A DNA stretch of 64,000 bases, taken from NCBI RefSeq assembly GCF_003474385.1, contig NZ_QUCY01000011.1, positions 1 to 64,000 on the forward strand. Reading direction: 5' to 3'. Position 1 is the first letter of the stretch; each line of letters starts with the position of its first letter. Under the pieces are notes generated by a model, which did no database searches, was not told where the DNA came from, and worked only from the letters and a program-made list of their open reading frames with translations. Source of the stretch: Senegalimassilia sp003474385. Its GTDB lineage: Bacteria > Actinomycetota > Coriobacteriia > Coriobacteriales > Eggerthellaceae. This document shows, piece after piece, positions 50,362-59,710 of this stretch. A program made the position numbers and the translations under genes.

Positions 50362-50910
50362 ATGAAGACAATCGTTTTGGTCAATCAGAAGGGCGGCGTC
50401 GGCAAGACGACGTTCGCCGACGAGATCGCCTGGGGCCTCGAGCGCCGCGGGCGCGAGGTCGGCTTCATCAACCTCGACCCGCAGGGTGGCGCGAGTCACG
50501 AGCAGAGGACCGTCGAGGGCGAGAAGGCCGTCACCGTCGTCGACACCCCGGGCTATCTGAACGACAAGCTCGGCGGCTGCGTGGAGGTCGCCGACATCGC
50601 GATCGTCCCCGTCGAGCCCAGCCAGCGCGGCCTGCGCGCTATGAAGCGCACGATCCAGCTCATCACGAGCGTCAGCCCCGATCTTGAGATCGGGCTGATC
50701 GTGAACCGCTATTCCGACAAGCGGGTCATCGACCGCAGCTTCACCGATTTCCTTGCAGCCGACGACCTGCCCATCCTGGGCTGCGTGCCGACTGCCGAGG
50801 CGTTCAAGCGCGGCGCGTCGTTCAACAAGCCGGTATCCGAGGTGCAGCCGGGCGGCCGCGCCGCGGACGCGATCGAGGGGATTCTGGACAAGGTGGAGGC
50901 GATGCTGTAA
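50362..50910 (+). CDS. ParA-family partition ATPase
   Basis: A 182-residue deviant Walker ATPase of the small plasmid type. KTIVLVNQKGGVGKTTFADE holds the deviant Walker A with its signature lysine (about 10-17). VGFINLDPQGGA is motif A', and VTVVDTPGYLND is Walker B. It should segregate the element's circular form with the ribbon-helix-helix protein encoded immediately downstream (TAATG overlap). This implies an autonomously maintained stage. Confidence 0.9.
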   Translation: MKTIVLVNQKGGVGKTTFADEIAWGLERRGREVGFINLDPQGGASHEQRTVEGEKAVTVVDTPGYLNDKLGGCVEVADIAIVPVEPSQRGLRAMKRTIQLITSVSPDLEIGLIVNRYSDKRVIDRSFTDFLAADDLPILGCVPTAEAFKRGASFNKPVSEVQPGGRAADAIEGILDKVEAML

Positions 50911-51203
50911 TGGCACGGACGAAGAAGGCGGACTCCGCCATCAACAGCTTTTTCACGGACACTTCCAAGGAAATGATCGACCGCCAGGAGACGATCGTCG
51001 AAAAGGTCGTGAACCCCGCCCCCGAGCCCGAGGCGGGGGAGGCGAAGGCCGAGGGCCCGTCGCACCGCCTGAGCGTGATCGTTCCCGACGACCTCTACTG
51101 GCAGCTCAAGAAGTACCTGGTGGAGCACCGCGGCGAGGGCTACCGCAGCGCGAGCGATCTCATGCGCTCGCTGCTCGAGGACCATCTGCGCAAGGACCGC
51201 TAG
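50910..51203 (+). CDS. Ribbon-helix-helix partner of ParA
   Basis: A 97-residue protein. A flexible N-terminal 50 residues, expected to contact ParA, precede SHRLSVIVPDDLYWQLKKYL and YRSASDLMRSLLEDHL (about 52-93), a MetJ/Arc-type ribbon-helix-helix. This matches ParG/Omega-like centromere-binding proteins. The TAATG junction couples it to parA. Confidence 0.75.
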   Translation: MARTKKADSAINSFFTDTSKEMIDRQETIVEKVVNPAPEPEAGEAKAEGPSHRLSVIVPDDLYWQLKKYLVEHRGEGYRSASDLMRSLLEDHLRKDR

Positions 51204-51240
51204 GCGGGCCGTGCGGTATCGAATAGAAGGGAAAACGGAA

Positions 51241-51318
51241 ATGACAGCATTCGAATACAGCGCTCAGGGCTACCGCGTCGCGCCCTATATCGCGGATCTC
51301 GGCAAGAAGGAGGCCTAG
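51241..51318 (+). CDS. 25-residue peptide upstream of the zinc-ribbon gene
   Basis: ATG 51241 with AAGGGAAAACGGAA upstream encodes MTAFEYSAQGYRVAPYIADL and five more residues. Its stop is immediately before ATG 51319, and AAGGAGG within its last codons serves the next gene, so it may be a coupling leader. Confidence 0.4.
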   Translation: MTAFEYSAQGYRVAPYIADLGKKEA

Positions 51319-51885
51319 ATGGATGCCGATGCCGGGCGCGTCCGCACTGCCCTGCGACTCCAGGCCGTCGCGGCCCGCGTCCACCACATGGACTGTGCGG
51401 GTTTCGCCGAGGAGGTGTGCGATGCCGTGGACGTCGCCGGGCGTCTGGGCTATCTGGGCTGCTTGCACGCGGTCGTGAGGCTCGCGGCGGCCCGCGAGGC
51501 GATGCCGGACGCCGACGGGATGACGTGCGGCGAGCTAGGCTGTCTCGCCGGCCTCCGCCGCCAGGCGCGCGCCACCGACACGCTGGATGCCGACAGCTTC
51601 ACCGCCCGCATCCTCGCTGCCCTGGATATCAAGGGGTGGTCGGATCGATCTTCCTACCAAATCGCGGCGATGCGCCTGGCCGACCTGATTGCCCCGGTCT
51701 CGCTGATGGCGTCCCCGGAGCGCACGGAGCGCGGAGACCGCGCCCTGTATTCCTACACCTGCGGGCGATGCGGCGCACGCGTGACCGTATCGGTGTGCAC
51801 GCGTTGCCCGTCCTGCGGCGCCCCCATGGTCGCCGCAGGACATGGCGCGCCGGTGATGAAAGGGGCGATCCATGTCGACTCGTAA
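51319..51885 (+). CDS. Zinc-ribbon protein
   Basis: A 188-residue protein. The helical N-terminal 130 residues are not recognised. YTCGRCGARVTVSVCTRCPS and the following CGAPM (about 145-172) hold paired Cys-x2-Cys motifs of a zinc ribbon. The start is the ATG right after AAGGAGGCCTAG. It overlaps the next gene by 14 bases. Confidence 0.6.
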   Translation: MDADAGRVRTALRLQAVAARVHHMDCAGFAEEVCDAVDVAGRLGYLGCLHAVVRLAAAREAMPDADGMTCGELGCLAGLRRQARATDTLDADSFTARILAALDIKGWSDRSSYQIAAMRLADLIAPVSLMASPERTERGDRALYSYTCGRCGARVTVSVCTRCPSCGAPMVAAGHGAPVMKGAIHVDS

Positions 51886-52501
51886 GCTGATAAAGGGCGA
51901 CCGCTACCGCGCCGGGCTGTGGAAGCTGGAGGACAGCTGCTATGAGGGGCATGTCCGTATGCCCAACGCCAAGTTCATGATCAGAACGTACCGCTGTACG
52001 CAAGGCGAGGCGGTCGCGAAGTTCGATTCGTGGGTGGAGGCGGAAGGCCTCGACCTCGCTGAGGATGGGGCCAGGGAAGCCTGCGAAGGCAGCATCGATG
52101 ACGGTATGGGGACTGCGAGGCGCCCGTTAAACCGCGAGGAGCGCCGTGCGATGGAACGCCGCGACAGGAAGGCGAAGAGGCGCCAGGCGCGAAAGGCGGC
52201 ATCGGAGCCCGATGCCGCGCGACAGTCACAGGATATGGGGAAGGAAGAGACGGAAATGCAGAAGGTATCGAAAACGGACGGGCAGAAGACGGCGGCCGCG
52301 GGGACAAAGGCTCCGGAGACGGAGCCGACCAAGTGCTACACGCTCATGTGCACGGGCGATCTGGGGACGGCCCCGGTGATGGTATTCCGCAACGAGGGCG
52401 ACGCGAACGACATGATGCGCGCCCTGGAACAGGTCGCGAAGGTGACGTCGCCCGATACCGTCTACGACGTTATGGAGGCCCCGTTCAAGGAGGCCATTTG
52501 A
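51872..52501 (+). CDS. Unrecognised basic protein
   Basis: A 209-residue protein overlapping its neighbour. A strongly basic middle (REERRAMERRDRKAKRRQAR, about 88-108) separates two folded parts; the C-terminal one reads TKCYTLMCTGDLGTAPVMVF. Not recognised. Confidence 0.5.
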   Translation: MSTRKLIKGDRYRAGLWKLEDSCYEGHVRMPNAKFMIRTYRCTQGEAVAKFDSWVEAEGLDLAEDGAREACEGSIDDGMGTARRPLNREERRAMERRDRKAKRRQARKAASEPDAARQSQDMGKEETEMQKVSKTDGQKTAAAGTKAPETEPTKCYTLMCTGDLGTAPVMVFRNEGDANDMMRALEQVAKVTSPDTVYDVMEAPFKEAI

Positions 52502-52504
52502 AGG

Positions 52505-54325
52505 GTGCTGAGGGGCCGGGGAGTGCAGGCCGCACAGCTGCCAGAACCTGCCGCCGTCCCAGTCCAGCGCCCCGCGTCTCCCGCCCTGGCTCCCGCACTG
52601 AGGACCATATCGGGAGAGACACCGCACTACCGCGCGCGCTTCGAGGTCGCAGCGGCCGACGGCGCGGACGCGGCCGAGGCCGTGAAGGAGATCGTCATGG
52701 GCTGGCTGCACGCCAAGGGCCTGGACGTACCGGAGGGCGCCGCGGACATCGCGGTGCCCGCGGGCTGGACGGCCGCCGACGAGCCCGACGCCGCCAAGGC
52801 CGTCCGCTTTCTCGGCCTATCCGGCGCGCAAGGCGCGGCATGGGCGGTCGAGGCCGATGAGCTCGACGGCGAGTTCTCGCGCCGCCGCTGGCACACGAGG
52901 ATCGGCCTCGCACCCGCCGGAGACGGCGGGTGCATCCTCAACGTGCAGGTATCGCATTACGCCGTGAACGGCTTTTTCGGATACCAGCGCAACCCGCTGC
53001 CGTCCGTGCCGCGCGTCGTGCGCGATATCCTCGCGAGCGGAAAGCTAGACGTGAGGATCGGCGCGTCGCGCGTGAGCGTCGAGGAGATATACCTTGACGC
53101 GGACACGCTAAAGCGCGATTTCATGCCGAGCCTGACCGATCGCGCGCGCTGCCTGCCGATCGTCCTCATGACGACCGACGACGACGGTAAGACACCTGTG
53201 TGGGACGCCACCGAGCTCGCATCGAAGCTCGTCGGCATGGCCACGGTATACGTCATCGACATGCGCGACGGCATGTTGGTGCAGGCGTTCCGCGACCTGC
53301 TGCCCGACCGGACACCGGCCGGGCGCTACAGGATCGGGCGCAGCGCCGTGATGGTGTACCGCCCGGGAATTGACCTGTCGACCGAGGACTCGCTGTCCGC
53401 GTGCACGCTCTTCACGCGCCACAGGGTCGAGCGCTATGCCGCTGGCGGCCGCGACGGTTTCATCAACGTCCTCATGCAGGGCCTCGGTCGCGGCATCGAC
53501 AGCCGACCGGGCGACGTCGCCGGGATTGGCGACGTGCTGTGGCTGCGCAGCCGCGCGGAGAGCGAGCGACAGGGCGAGCGAATCGAGCGCCTGCGTGCGC
53601 GGACGAAGGCGCCCGCTGAGCCGGTAGCCGACATCGACGGCCTGCGCGCGGAGATCGCGCGCCTGCGATCCGACGCCGAGGCATGGGAGGAGATCGCGAC
53701 GGACCAGGAGCGGAGTTATTCCGACGCCACGGCAAAGGTGGATGAGCTCACAAGGACCGTCCAGCGCCTCGAAGGCGAGAAGCGCGCGCTCGAGCGCAAG
53801 GCGGCGCAGTGCGCGGCGCCGTCGGACGACGACGGAGCCGCGAGGGTGGCCGAATGCCTCCAGGTGATCCCGCGCGACCTGGCGGACCTCCTGAAGCTCG
53901 CGCGCTCCATCTGGCCCGACCGCATCGTTGTCCTTCCCGAGGCGATGGACTCGGCCAAATCATACGACGGCAACCTCGCCGAGGAGTGGGATATCGTCCG
54001 TGGCGCCGCGACGGCGCTCTACGGACTCCTGTTCGAGGACGACGATTGCGAGGGCCAGGTCGCAGACGAGTTCCAGCGCCGTACGGGTTACGAGCTCACC
54101 TTCAGCGAGAGCAGCGCCACCAGGGCGCGCGCCGATCTGATGAAGATGCGCGAGAGGAGCTACGGCGGCCGAACCGTCGACATCTCCGCCCACATCAAGG
54201 GGAGGAGCCAGAAGAACACCTTCCGCCTTCACTTCTATATCGATCGGGAAAACGAGCTGATAGTCATAGGGCATGCCGGATGCCACATGAAGACCGCCGG
54301 CTCGCACCGTCGCGGTTTCAAGTAG
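52505..54325 (+). CDS. Large coiled-coil protein with RelE-like-looking C-terminus
   Basis: A 606-residue protein, not recognised as a whole. Residues 40-330 are mixed alpha/beta (WHTRIGLAPAGDGGCILNVQ; CLPIVLMTTDDDGK). A coiled coil spans about 350-440 (IDGLRAEIARLRSDAEAWEE). The end, KNTFRLHFYIDRENELIVIG, then HAGCHMKTA, resembles the strand pattern of small RNase toxins such as RelE, a weak impression. The start is GTG 52505, 4 bases after the previous stop. A strong terminator follows. Confidence 0.5.
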   Translation: MLRGRGVQAAQLPEPAAVPVQRPASPALAPALRTISGETPHYRARFEVAAADGADAAEAVKEIVMGWLHAKGLDVPEGAADIAVPAGWTAADEPDAAKAVRFLGLSGAQGAAWAVEADELDGEFSRRRWHTRIGLAPAGDGGCILNVQVSHYAVNGFFGYQRNPLPSVPRVVRDILASGKLDVRIGASRVSVEEIYLDADTLKRDFMPSLTDRARCLPIVLMTTDDDGKTPVWDATELASKLVGMATVYVIDMRDGMLVQAFRDLLPDRTPAGRYRIGRSAVMVYRPGIDLSTEDSLSACTLFTRHRVERYAAGGRDGFINVLMQGLGRGIDSRPGDVAGIGDVLWLRSRAESERQGERIERLRARTKAPAEPVADIDGLRAEIARLRSDAEAWEEIATDQERSYSDATAKVDELTRTVQRLEGEKRALERKAAQCAAPSDDDGAARVAECLQVIPRDLADLLKLARSIWPDRIVVLPEAMDSAKSYDGNLAEEWDIVRGAATALYGLLFEDDDCEGQVADEFQRRTGYELTFSESSATRARADLMKMRERSYGGRTVDISAHIKGRSQKNTFRLHFYIDRENELIVIGHAGCHMKTAGSHRRGFK

Positions 54326-54330
54326 CACAG

Positions 54331-54367
54331 ATCCCCGCCATCGGAACCGATGGCGGGGATCCTTTTT
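54331..54367 (+). terminator. Terminator
   Basis: ATCCCCGCCATCGG pairs perfectly with CCGATGGCGGGGAT and is followed by CCTTTTT. Confidence 0.88.
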
Positions 54368-54506
54368 GCGCAACGCGCGAAACAGGCGGCGGAAACGGCC
54401 CGCGCAATTGCAGGACTACGGATACGTCGGCCGGCGTTTGGGACCGGGCGCTTTTGGGTAGCATCGAATGGTAATGCCGGCGACGTGACCAGAGGGGAGG
54501 GAGAAT

Positions 54507-54872
54507 ATGTTCGATACCGATAGCGATGTCCCGTACGACATCGAGCCGACCGCGACCGAGAAGCCGAAGGCCTCGACTGCGGACAGCGCAGCCGAGGCTG
54601 CCAAGAAGACGGCCGAGGCCGAGAAGCGCGAGAAGCGCCGCGCCCGCCAGAAGCGCCAAGCGTTCACCGAGCAGATGCAGAACTTGACGATGGACGACAT
54701 CAGACGCCTGATGGAGTCCAGCGTCGACCTCGGCGGCGTCAGCGACCCGCAGGCCGAGATTGAGCGCCGCATCGAGCGCAACGGTATGGCGTACCTGATG
54801 AAGGACGGCGCCGTGTATGCCGTGGTGCTCTCGAGCGACGACTACGAACGTCTCGCGGAAAAGAAGGCGTAG
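54507..54872 (+). CDS. Phd/YefM-like small protein
   Basis: A 121-residue protein. An acidic start and a charged coiled coil (EAEKREKRRARQKRQAFTEQ, about 38-57) precede a C-terminal NGMAYLMKDGAVYAVVLSSD-DYERL, which resembles the GxxVAVLxSxxDYERL core of Phd/YefM antitoxins. No toxin gene is next to it, so it may be an orphan regulator. ATG 54507 follows GGGGAGGGAG. Confidence 0.5.
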   Translation: MFDTDSDVPYDIEPTATEKPKASTADSAAEAAKKTAEAEKREKRRARQKRQAFTEQMQNLTMDDIRRLMESSVDLGGVSDPQAEIERRIERNGMAYLMKDGAVYAVVLSSDDYERLAEKKA

Positions 54873-54903
54873 ATCTTGCATTGGCGAGGGTCGCCGGGCG
54901 AGA

Positions 54904-54935
54904 GGCCGCCACCGGAACACGGTGGCGGCCTTTTT
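54904..54935 (+). terminator. Terminator
   Basis: GGCCGCCACCG pairs perfectly with CGGTGGCGGCC around GAACA, followed by TTTTT. Confidence 0.88.
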
Positions 54936-55134
54936 CATGTCGCGACGCAACGCCCGGAACACTGACCGGACAACGATGGAAAGCGAGCGGAAACGCTCGC
55001 GGCGGACACGGGCGGCCAGGCCCCGCCGCGCCTCGATGCACGCCTGCCGGAGTCGGGAGGTATCGGATCGGCGCGCACCGAGACGTTGGACACGCGCTCG
55101 CGCGCAAGACTCCTGCCGCGATCGGGCACGCAGG

Positions 55135-55302
55135 CTACTCGCACCCCGTCATAACTTCGAGTGCCACGCGGACATGCCGACATCTCTCCGCAAGCAGCTC
55201 GTAGATCGGCGCCGGGTCGTCCACGGCATCGCCATCGGCCGCGAGCAGATCGAGCACAGCGGCCACCCCCTCGATGATACGGGCACAATCGTCAGCATCC
55301 AT
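55135..55302 (-). CDS. 55-residue helical protein
   Basis: ATG 55302 with a strong AAGGAGG 5 bases upstream encodes MDADDCARIIEGVAAVLDLL, then IYELLAERCRHVRVALEVM, a compact helical protein of unknown role. It stands alone on the minus strand between two plus-strand units and just left of the oriT candidate. Longer frames over this region are low-quality by comparison. Confidence 0.55.
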   Translation of the reverse strand: MDADDCARIIEGVAAVLDLLAADGDAVDDPAPIYELLAERCRHVRVALEVMTGCE

Positions 55303-55450
55303 ATGACCCTCCTTCTCATCGCTGAAAACAACTTATACGGCCGTGACGGTATCCGAGCCGTATCGGACTTGCAACAGATGAGCAGCGTCCCGTTCGTCGC
55401 GAAAGAGACGAGGGACAGCCAAAACGCGGACGGTATAACGGCATCGGATG

Positions 55451-55555
55451 ACCGGTGCAAACCGGTTTAAACCCAGGCAAATAGGGGTAGGATACTGAAA
55501 ACTTCGCAAGAGACGCATACTTGTACCCCCATCGTAGATGTGGCCACAAGTATGC
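55451..55555. other. Candidate oriT
   Basis: Nested palindromes AAACCGGTTT (55459-55468) and GGTTTAAACC (55464-55473) precede a perfect 10-base inverted repeat GCATACTTGT/ACAAGTATGC (55515-55524 and 55546-55555) with a 21-base spacer. Direct placement upstream of mobC and the relaxase gene is typical of a transfer origin. The nick site cannot be assigned. Confidence 0.55.
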
Positions 55556-55685
55556 CGCCGAAGTCGGTCAGATTTCCGCCATCGGGCACAGTCCGCCGAC
55601 GGAAACCCGCCCGCCTCCGGCGCTTGCCAGGGCTCCGCCCTTGGACCGGGGTCGCGCACGGGTGCGCGAGGAGATAGGAGAGATT

Positions 55686-56297
55686 TTGACAGCCAGCAGA
55701 GACGGCAGGGGACGCTATATCCGCGTTCGCCTGACTGAAACCGAACTGAATAAGGTTCGTGCGAAGGCGGAGCTTGCCGGCCTGACCGTCTCTGATTTCA
55801 TCCGCGAGGCGGCGATTTACGGCAAGCAGGAGTTCACGCTGTCGAAGCTGCCCGGCGGCGAGTGCGTCGACGTGAAGGAGGCGCTGGAAGGTCTGCTCGA
55901 CACCGAGCACCGCACCGTGCAGAAGCATTTCAACGTGACGCCCTACGAGGACACCTTCATCCGAGACGCCGCGAGAAAGGCCGGCATGACGCAATCGCGC
56001 TTCATGGTCGACCGCATCCTTCACACGCCCATGTACTACATCGGCGACCCCGATTTCTTCCAGAAGTTCTTCTACGAGTTCAACAAACAGGGCGTGAACT
56101 TGAACCAGCTCGCCGCCGCGGCGAACACGCTTATACTCCTCCAGGACATGCCCGACATGGGCAGGGAGCGCCGCCGCGAGCTCGCGGCGCAGATCGAGAA
56201 CTTCGTCGCCACCTTGAAGGACCCATACTGCAAGGCGCTGGCGGAGACGCGCGGCCTCATGATGCAGCTGAGGCGTCAATCAGAAGTGGAGCGCTAG
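55686..56297 (+). CDS. MobC-like relaxosome accessory protein
   Basis: A 203-residue protein. The N-terminal RGRYIRVRLTETELNKVRAK plus LTVSDFIREAA is a ribbon-helix-helix-like DNA-binding segment typical of MobC. QGVNLNQLAAAANTLILLQD (about 135-155) is the conserved C-terminal MobC motif (NLNQLAxxAN). It should bind oriT and help the relaxase. I chose TTG 55686 with AGGAG 5-6 bases upstream; an earlier start would lengthen it by 55 mostly Pro/Arg residues. The relaxase gene starts 1 base after its stop. Confidence 0.78.
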   Translation: MTASRDGRGRYIRVRLTETELNKVRAKAELAGLTVSDFIREAAIYGKQEFTLSKLPGGECVDVKEALEGLLDTEHRTVQKHFNVTPYEDTFIRDAARKAGMTQSRFMVDRILHTPMYYIGDPDFFQKFFYEFNKQGVNLNQLAAAANTLILLQDMPDMGRERRRELAAQIENFVATLKDPYCKALAETRGLMMQLRRQSEVER

Positions 56298-56298
56298 C

Positions 56299-58359
56299 AT
56301 GGCGATGCTCAAGACGCTCGCCCGCAAGTTCGGCGGCTGCAAGCAGATCAAGGACTACCTTGCGCGCAACGGCCGAGCTGTCACCTTTCGCTCAAGCTCG
56401 ATCGATCTCGATAGGTCCGACTGGGACGAGCAGATGAACGCGACGCGCCAGATGTTCGGCAAGGATACGGGCCGCAAGTACTACCACTTCGTGATCTCAC
56501 CCGATCCCGAAGACGGCCTGGATGCCAAAGCGGTCGACACCTTGGCATACGACTGGGTGCGCGAGCGCTACGGCGGTTACCAGTGGGTGATTGAGACACA
56601 TATAGACAACGGCATCCCTCACGCACATATCGTCGTCAACTCCGTCAACCCCGTCGACGGTAGGAAGATACACCTCGACGACGACGATGTTCAGGCCGAC
56701 GCTATGGAGCTCCAGCGCATCTGCCGCGATTACGGCTACAGCGCATTCGACAACTTCAAGTTCACGAGGGACGAGGACGGTTCCTGGTACGCGCGCACGC
56801 CGCGCCCCGACAGCCGCCGCGAGGTCGTCTTGCAGGAGGCGCGCCCGGCGCGCCGACACGAGACGGACGCCCAGCGGCGCGCCAGGTACAGCGGAAGGAA
56901 GCTCTGGACCGACGCGATGCACGACGACATCGAGTCGGCATTGCAGGGCTGCCGGACATGGTCTGCACTCGAGTGCCGCCTGGCTGAGAAGGGCTACCGC
57001 ATCAATATCAACCGCCGCGGCGTGCTGACCTTCTACCCGCCCGAGGGTAAGGGGCGCCCCGTGAAAGGTTACAAGCTGGACGACTCATATACAGTCGAGG
57101 GATTGCGCGAGCGCCTTTCCGTGCGCCTCGAGGGACGGCGTCCGAACGTGAGGATGTGCGCCGAGGACCTTGTCCCGGACGTCAAACTACCGCCCATGAC
57201 ATTCGAAGCCGTCGCGTCGAACAACCTCGAGCGGTCTAAGAAGATCGAGCGCTCCGCCGCGCGCCTCGCCGCCGCAGCCGACGCCGTGAACATCATCCGC
57301 GAGCGCGGCTACCTCAGCTACGCGGACATGGCGGCCGATGCCAAGCGCCTCGCCGCAGAGGTCGAAGCGCTCGACGCGAGGGCCGACGCACTCAAGCTGG
57401 AGGCCGAGCAGACGGCCGAGGCGATCCGCCAGGTCGAGGTGTACACGGCCTGCGCCGCGCAGCTGACCGCGCGCCCGGACGGCCACGGCGCGCTCGCGGC
57501 ATGGCGCGAGGATAACGCCGCCGAGCTTCGCGAGATGGAGGTGATCCGCAAATGGATGGCCGAGCGCGGCATCGAGCTCACCGTTAGGACCTACACGGAC
57601 CTCCTCGAGCGCCGCGATGGCGTCAGGGCGGACGCCGCGAACCTCATTTCCGCGGCAGGCGATATCCGCAACCGCTCGCGCCGCCTTTCCGCCGCGGTCG
57701 ATGTCCTGACCTCATCGCAGATGCCGATCGGCCCCACCGATGTGCGGGGCCGCGGCGAGAGACAAAAAGGCGCCGGGCGCAACAGCCGCGGCGCCAAGGT
57801 CATCACCGCCGAGCAGACCGCAATGCTGACGAGCGAGTACGTCCGCTACCGGAAGGCCTATTCGGAGTCGATCGCGGCGGGCGCGCTCACGCCCGACAAG
57901 ATCAAGCAGATCGAGCGCGACCATGAGCGCGCCAAGGCGAAGATCATCGGCGAGCAGCGCGAGGAGGACCTGCGCGCGGAGCGGTCGGCCTACGGCATAG
58001 CCGGAAGCGAATGGGCGCAGGACGCCCCCGTGACGATCGCCGCGCCCGGCGAGACGGACAGGAGCGCGAAGCCCGGATGGAAGCCGTACCTCCAGCGCCC
58101 CGCAACCGACAGGCAGATGAAATATCTCGAAGACCTCGTGGAGTCCGGCGTCATCGCCAAGGCCGACATCGACAGCCTCGGCGGTGAGCCGACCATCGCC
58201 GACGTCAACGCATTGCTGAACAGCCATCCGAAGGTCAAGAACCTCGAACTCGAGAAGAGGGACGAAGGCAAGACGAGAGACGCGCGGACGTATACGCAGA
58301 TCCGAGAGGATATCGACGACGACGGCTATACGCCGGCGAACTACACAAGGAGGAGATAG
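56299..58359 (+). CDS. MobA/VirD2-type relaxase
   Basis: A 686-residue HUH nuclease that nicks oriT and pilots the transferred strand. The histidine triad motif is VIETHIDNGIPHAHIVVNSV (about 95-114). YYHFVISPDP upstream and an N-terminal region starting FGGCKQIKDYL complete the relaxase domain (about 1-200). Tyr33-like candidates are not obvious, so the catalytic Tyr is unassigned. A long helical middle (290-520) and a C-terminal RPATDRQMKYLEDLVESGVI domain follow. It is coupled to mobC. Confidence 0.85.
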   Translation: MAMLKTLARKFGGCKQIKDYLARNGRAVTFRSSSIDLDRSDWDEQMNATRQMFGKDTGRKYYHFVISPDPEDGLDAKAVDTLAYDWVRERYGGYQWVIETHIDNGIPHAHIVVNSVNPVDGRKIHLDDDDVQADAMELQRICRDYGYSAFDNFKFTRDEDGSWYARTPRPDSRREVVLQEARPARRHETDAQRRARYSGRKLWTDAMHDDIESALQGCRTWSALECRLAEKGYRININRRGVLTFYPPEGKGRPVKGYKLDDSYTVEGLRERLSVRLEGRRPNVRMCAEDLVPDVKLPPMTFEAVASNNLERSKKIERSAARLAAAADAVNIIRERGYLSYADMAADAKRLAAEVEALDARADALKLEAEQTAEAIRQVEVYTACAAQLTARPDGHGALAAWREDNAAELREMEVIRKWMAERGIELTVRTYTDLLERRDGVRADAANLISAAGDIRNRSRRLSAAVDVLTSSQMPIGPTDVRGRGERQKGAGRNSRGAKVITAEQTAMLTSEYVRYRKAYSESIAAGALTPDKIKQIERDHERAKAKIIGEQREEDLRAERSAYGIAGSEWAQDAPVTIAAPGETDRSAKPGWKPYLQRPATDRQMKYLEDLVESGVIAKADIDSLGGEPTIADVNALLNSHPKVKNLELEKRDEGKTRDARTYTQIREDIDDDGYTPANYTRRR

Positions 58360-58362
58360 ACG

Positions 58363-59454
58363 GTGAACATCATCGTGAAGATGCATGACAGGGCCCGCGT
58401 GATCGAGACGACGCGCATGGACCTGCACAGCGGCATCATGCTCGAGGACGATTTCCTCGACATTTCCGATTACCTGAACCAGGGCGTGCTTCTAGAGCGC
58501 AGCGTGTTCATCACAACAAGCGACGACATGCAACTCCTCAAGCGCGCCGTGACGATCATCGAGCCGGACGAGCTGGACGCCATAGACGGCGTCTATGCGG
58601 ACGGCAAGCCGATCCTCGTGAGGACCGAGGACGGTTCGCGTTTGGCTCCGGCCGTCTTCGAGGTGCTGTTCGACGACAGCGGCAACTACTTGGGCGACCA
58701 CGGGCAGGGCCTCTGCATCTACTATGAGTCCGGCAGCTACGAGACAATCGTGCCGACTGTGCTCTCATTCGGGGACGGCATGCTCATGGCCGACGACCTG
58801 ATCGATTGGAACGACCTGGACTCGGGCATCACCTGGACCCGCGGAACCTGGACGCGCGGCGACCGGAACCTTATGGAGCTCCGCCCCGAGCCCACGGTCG
58901 TGGTCGACCCGGAGCAGTACGCGCACATGGAGCTCATGACCTTCGGCGGCGCGCTCGTGGCCATGAAGACCGCGGGCGGCATGGTGAGCGGCGGCGGCAC
59001 CGTCTCGGACGATCCCGATGCCGACGATGCCGAGACCGAAAGCGAACCGCAGCCGTCCCAAGACGCGGAAACCGATGGCGCTACGGCAGACGCCGCCGAA
59101 GACGGCACCGACGACCGAGCCTCAGCGGAAGACGGCCCCGATGCGGATTCACCCGAGTCTACCGCGGACACCGCGGGAGACGGCTCGGAGGCAGATATCG
59201 ACCTCGAACCCGGCGGCTCGGAGACTGAGTCCGCCGAGATTGACAGACTTGAGTATGAGTACGGTCTATTGAAGAAGGTCGAGGATTACCGGGCTGGCAG
59301 GCTTGAGACCGTGACGCTCGACGAGCTGGAGGAAAGCCTTGACTTGGCGAGTCGAGGTCGACAAGGACATCCAGCGTTCGATGAAGACAGTGACGACGAT
59401 GATGACAGCGACGACTACGAGGAAGACGATTCGATGTTCGCCGACCTCTTCTAG
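58363..59454 (+). CDS. Acidic protein downstream of the relaxase
   Basis: A 363-residue protein, not recognised. The N-terminal 210 residues are folded (IIVKMHDRARVIETTRMDLH; PAVFEVLFDDSGNYLG). The rest is a long Asp/Glu/Ala/Ser-rich disordered region ending in an Asp/Glu run and MFADLF, reminiscent of SSB-type acidic tips. The GTG start at 58363 is 3 bases after the relaxase stop. Its position suggests a role in DNA processing or transfer. Confidence 0.5.
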   Translation: MNIIVKMHDRARVIETTRMDLHSGIMLEDDFLDISDYLNQGVLLERSVFITTSDDMQLLKRAVTIIEPDELDAIDGVYADGKPILVRTEDGSRLAPAVFEVLFDDSGNYLGDHGQGLCIYYESGSYETIVPTVLSFGDGMLMADDLIDWNDLDSGITWTRGTWTRGDRNLMELRPEPTVVVDPEQYAHMELMTFGGALVAMKTAGGMVSGGGTVSDDPDADDAETESEPQPSQDAETDGATADAAEDGTDDRASAEDGPDADSPESTADTAGDGSEADIDLEPGGSETESAEIDRLEYEYGLLKKVEDYRAGRLETVTLDELEESLDLASRGRQGHPAFDEDSDDDDDSDDYEEDDSMFADLF

Positions 59455-59475
59455 AAAGTAACAACAGTGATACCA

Positions 59476-59497
59476 GCGGCGGCAAAACGGCCGCCGC
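59476..59497 (+). terminator. GC-rich hairpin after the relaxase operon
   Basis: GCGGCGGC pairs with GCCGCCGC around six bases; no T-run follows, so termination is uncertain. Confidence 0.45.
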
Positions 59498-59547
59498 GGG
59501 CGTTTCACCTTCCCGTTACAAATTGAAACACTTGGGGAAGTTAAGCC

Positions 59548-59655
59548 ATGGAAGTTAACAAGGAAGATCGAGCGAAAGAAAGCATAGCTATAAACCGCTT
59601 GATCTATTTGTTTCGCAAGATGACAGCAACGCTGATCTGCTTGCTCACTCAGTGA
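59548..59655 (+). CDS. 35-residue peptide in a low-GC islet
   Basis: ATG 59548 with GGGGAAG 7 bases upstream encodes MEVNKEDRAKESIAINRLIY, then FRKMTATLICLL. Base composition is much more AT-rich than in neighbours. Coding status is uncertain. Confidence 0.3.
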   Translation: MEVNKEDRAKESIAINRLIYLFRKMTATLICLLTQ

Positions 59656-59710
59656 ATCTCCATCGTTTGTTCGCTACCTGATAACGGGCTCCTGTTTGAT
59701 AATCGGATAT

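Noticed and set aside
52505..54325. Calling the 606-residue protein a RelE-type toxin
   Set aside because: Only a short C-terminal strand pattern is suggestive; the size and coiled coil do not fit the family and no antitoxin is adjacent with the right order.
54817..55470. Plus-strand frame of 217 codons across 54817-55470
   Set aside because: It runs through the 54904 terminator and is Arg-rich nonsense; the minus-strand gene at 55135-55302 has a strong ribosome-binding site instead.
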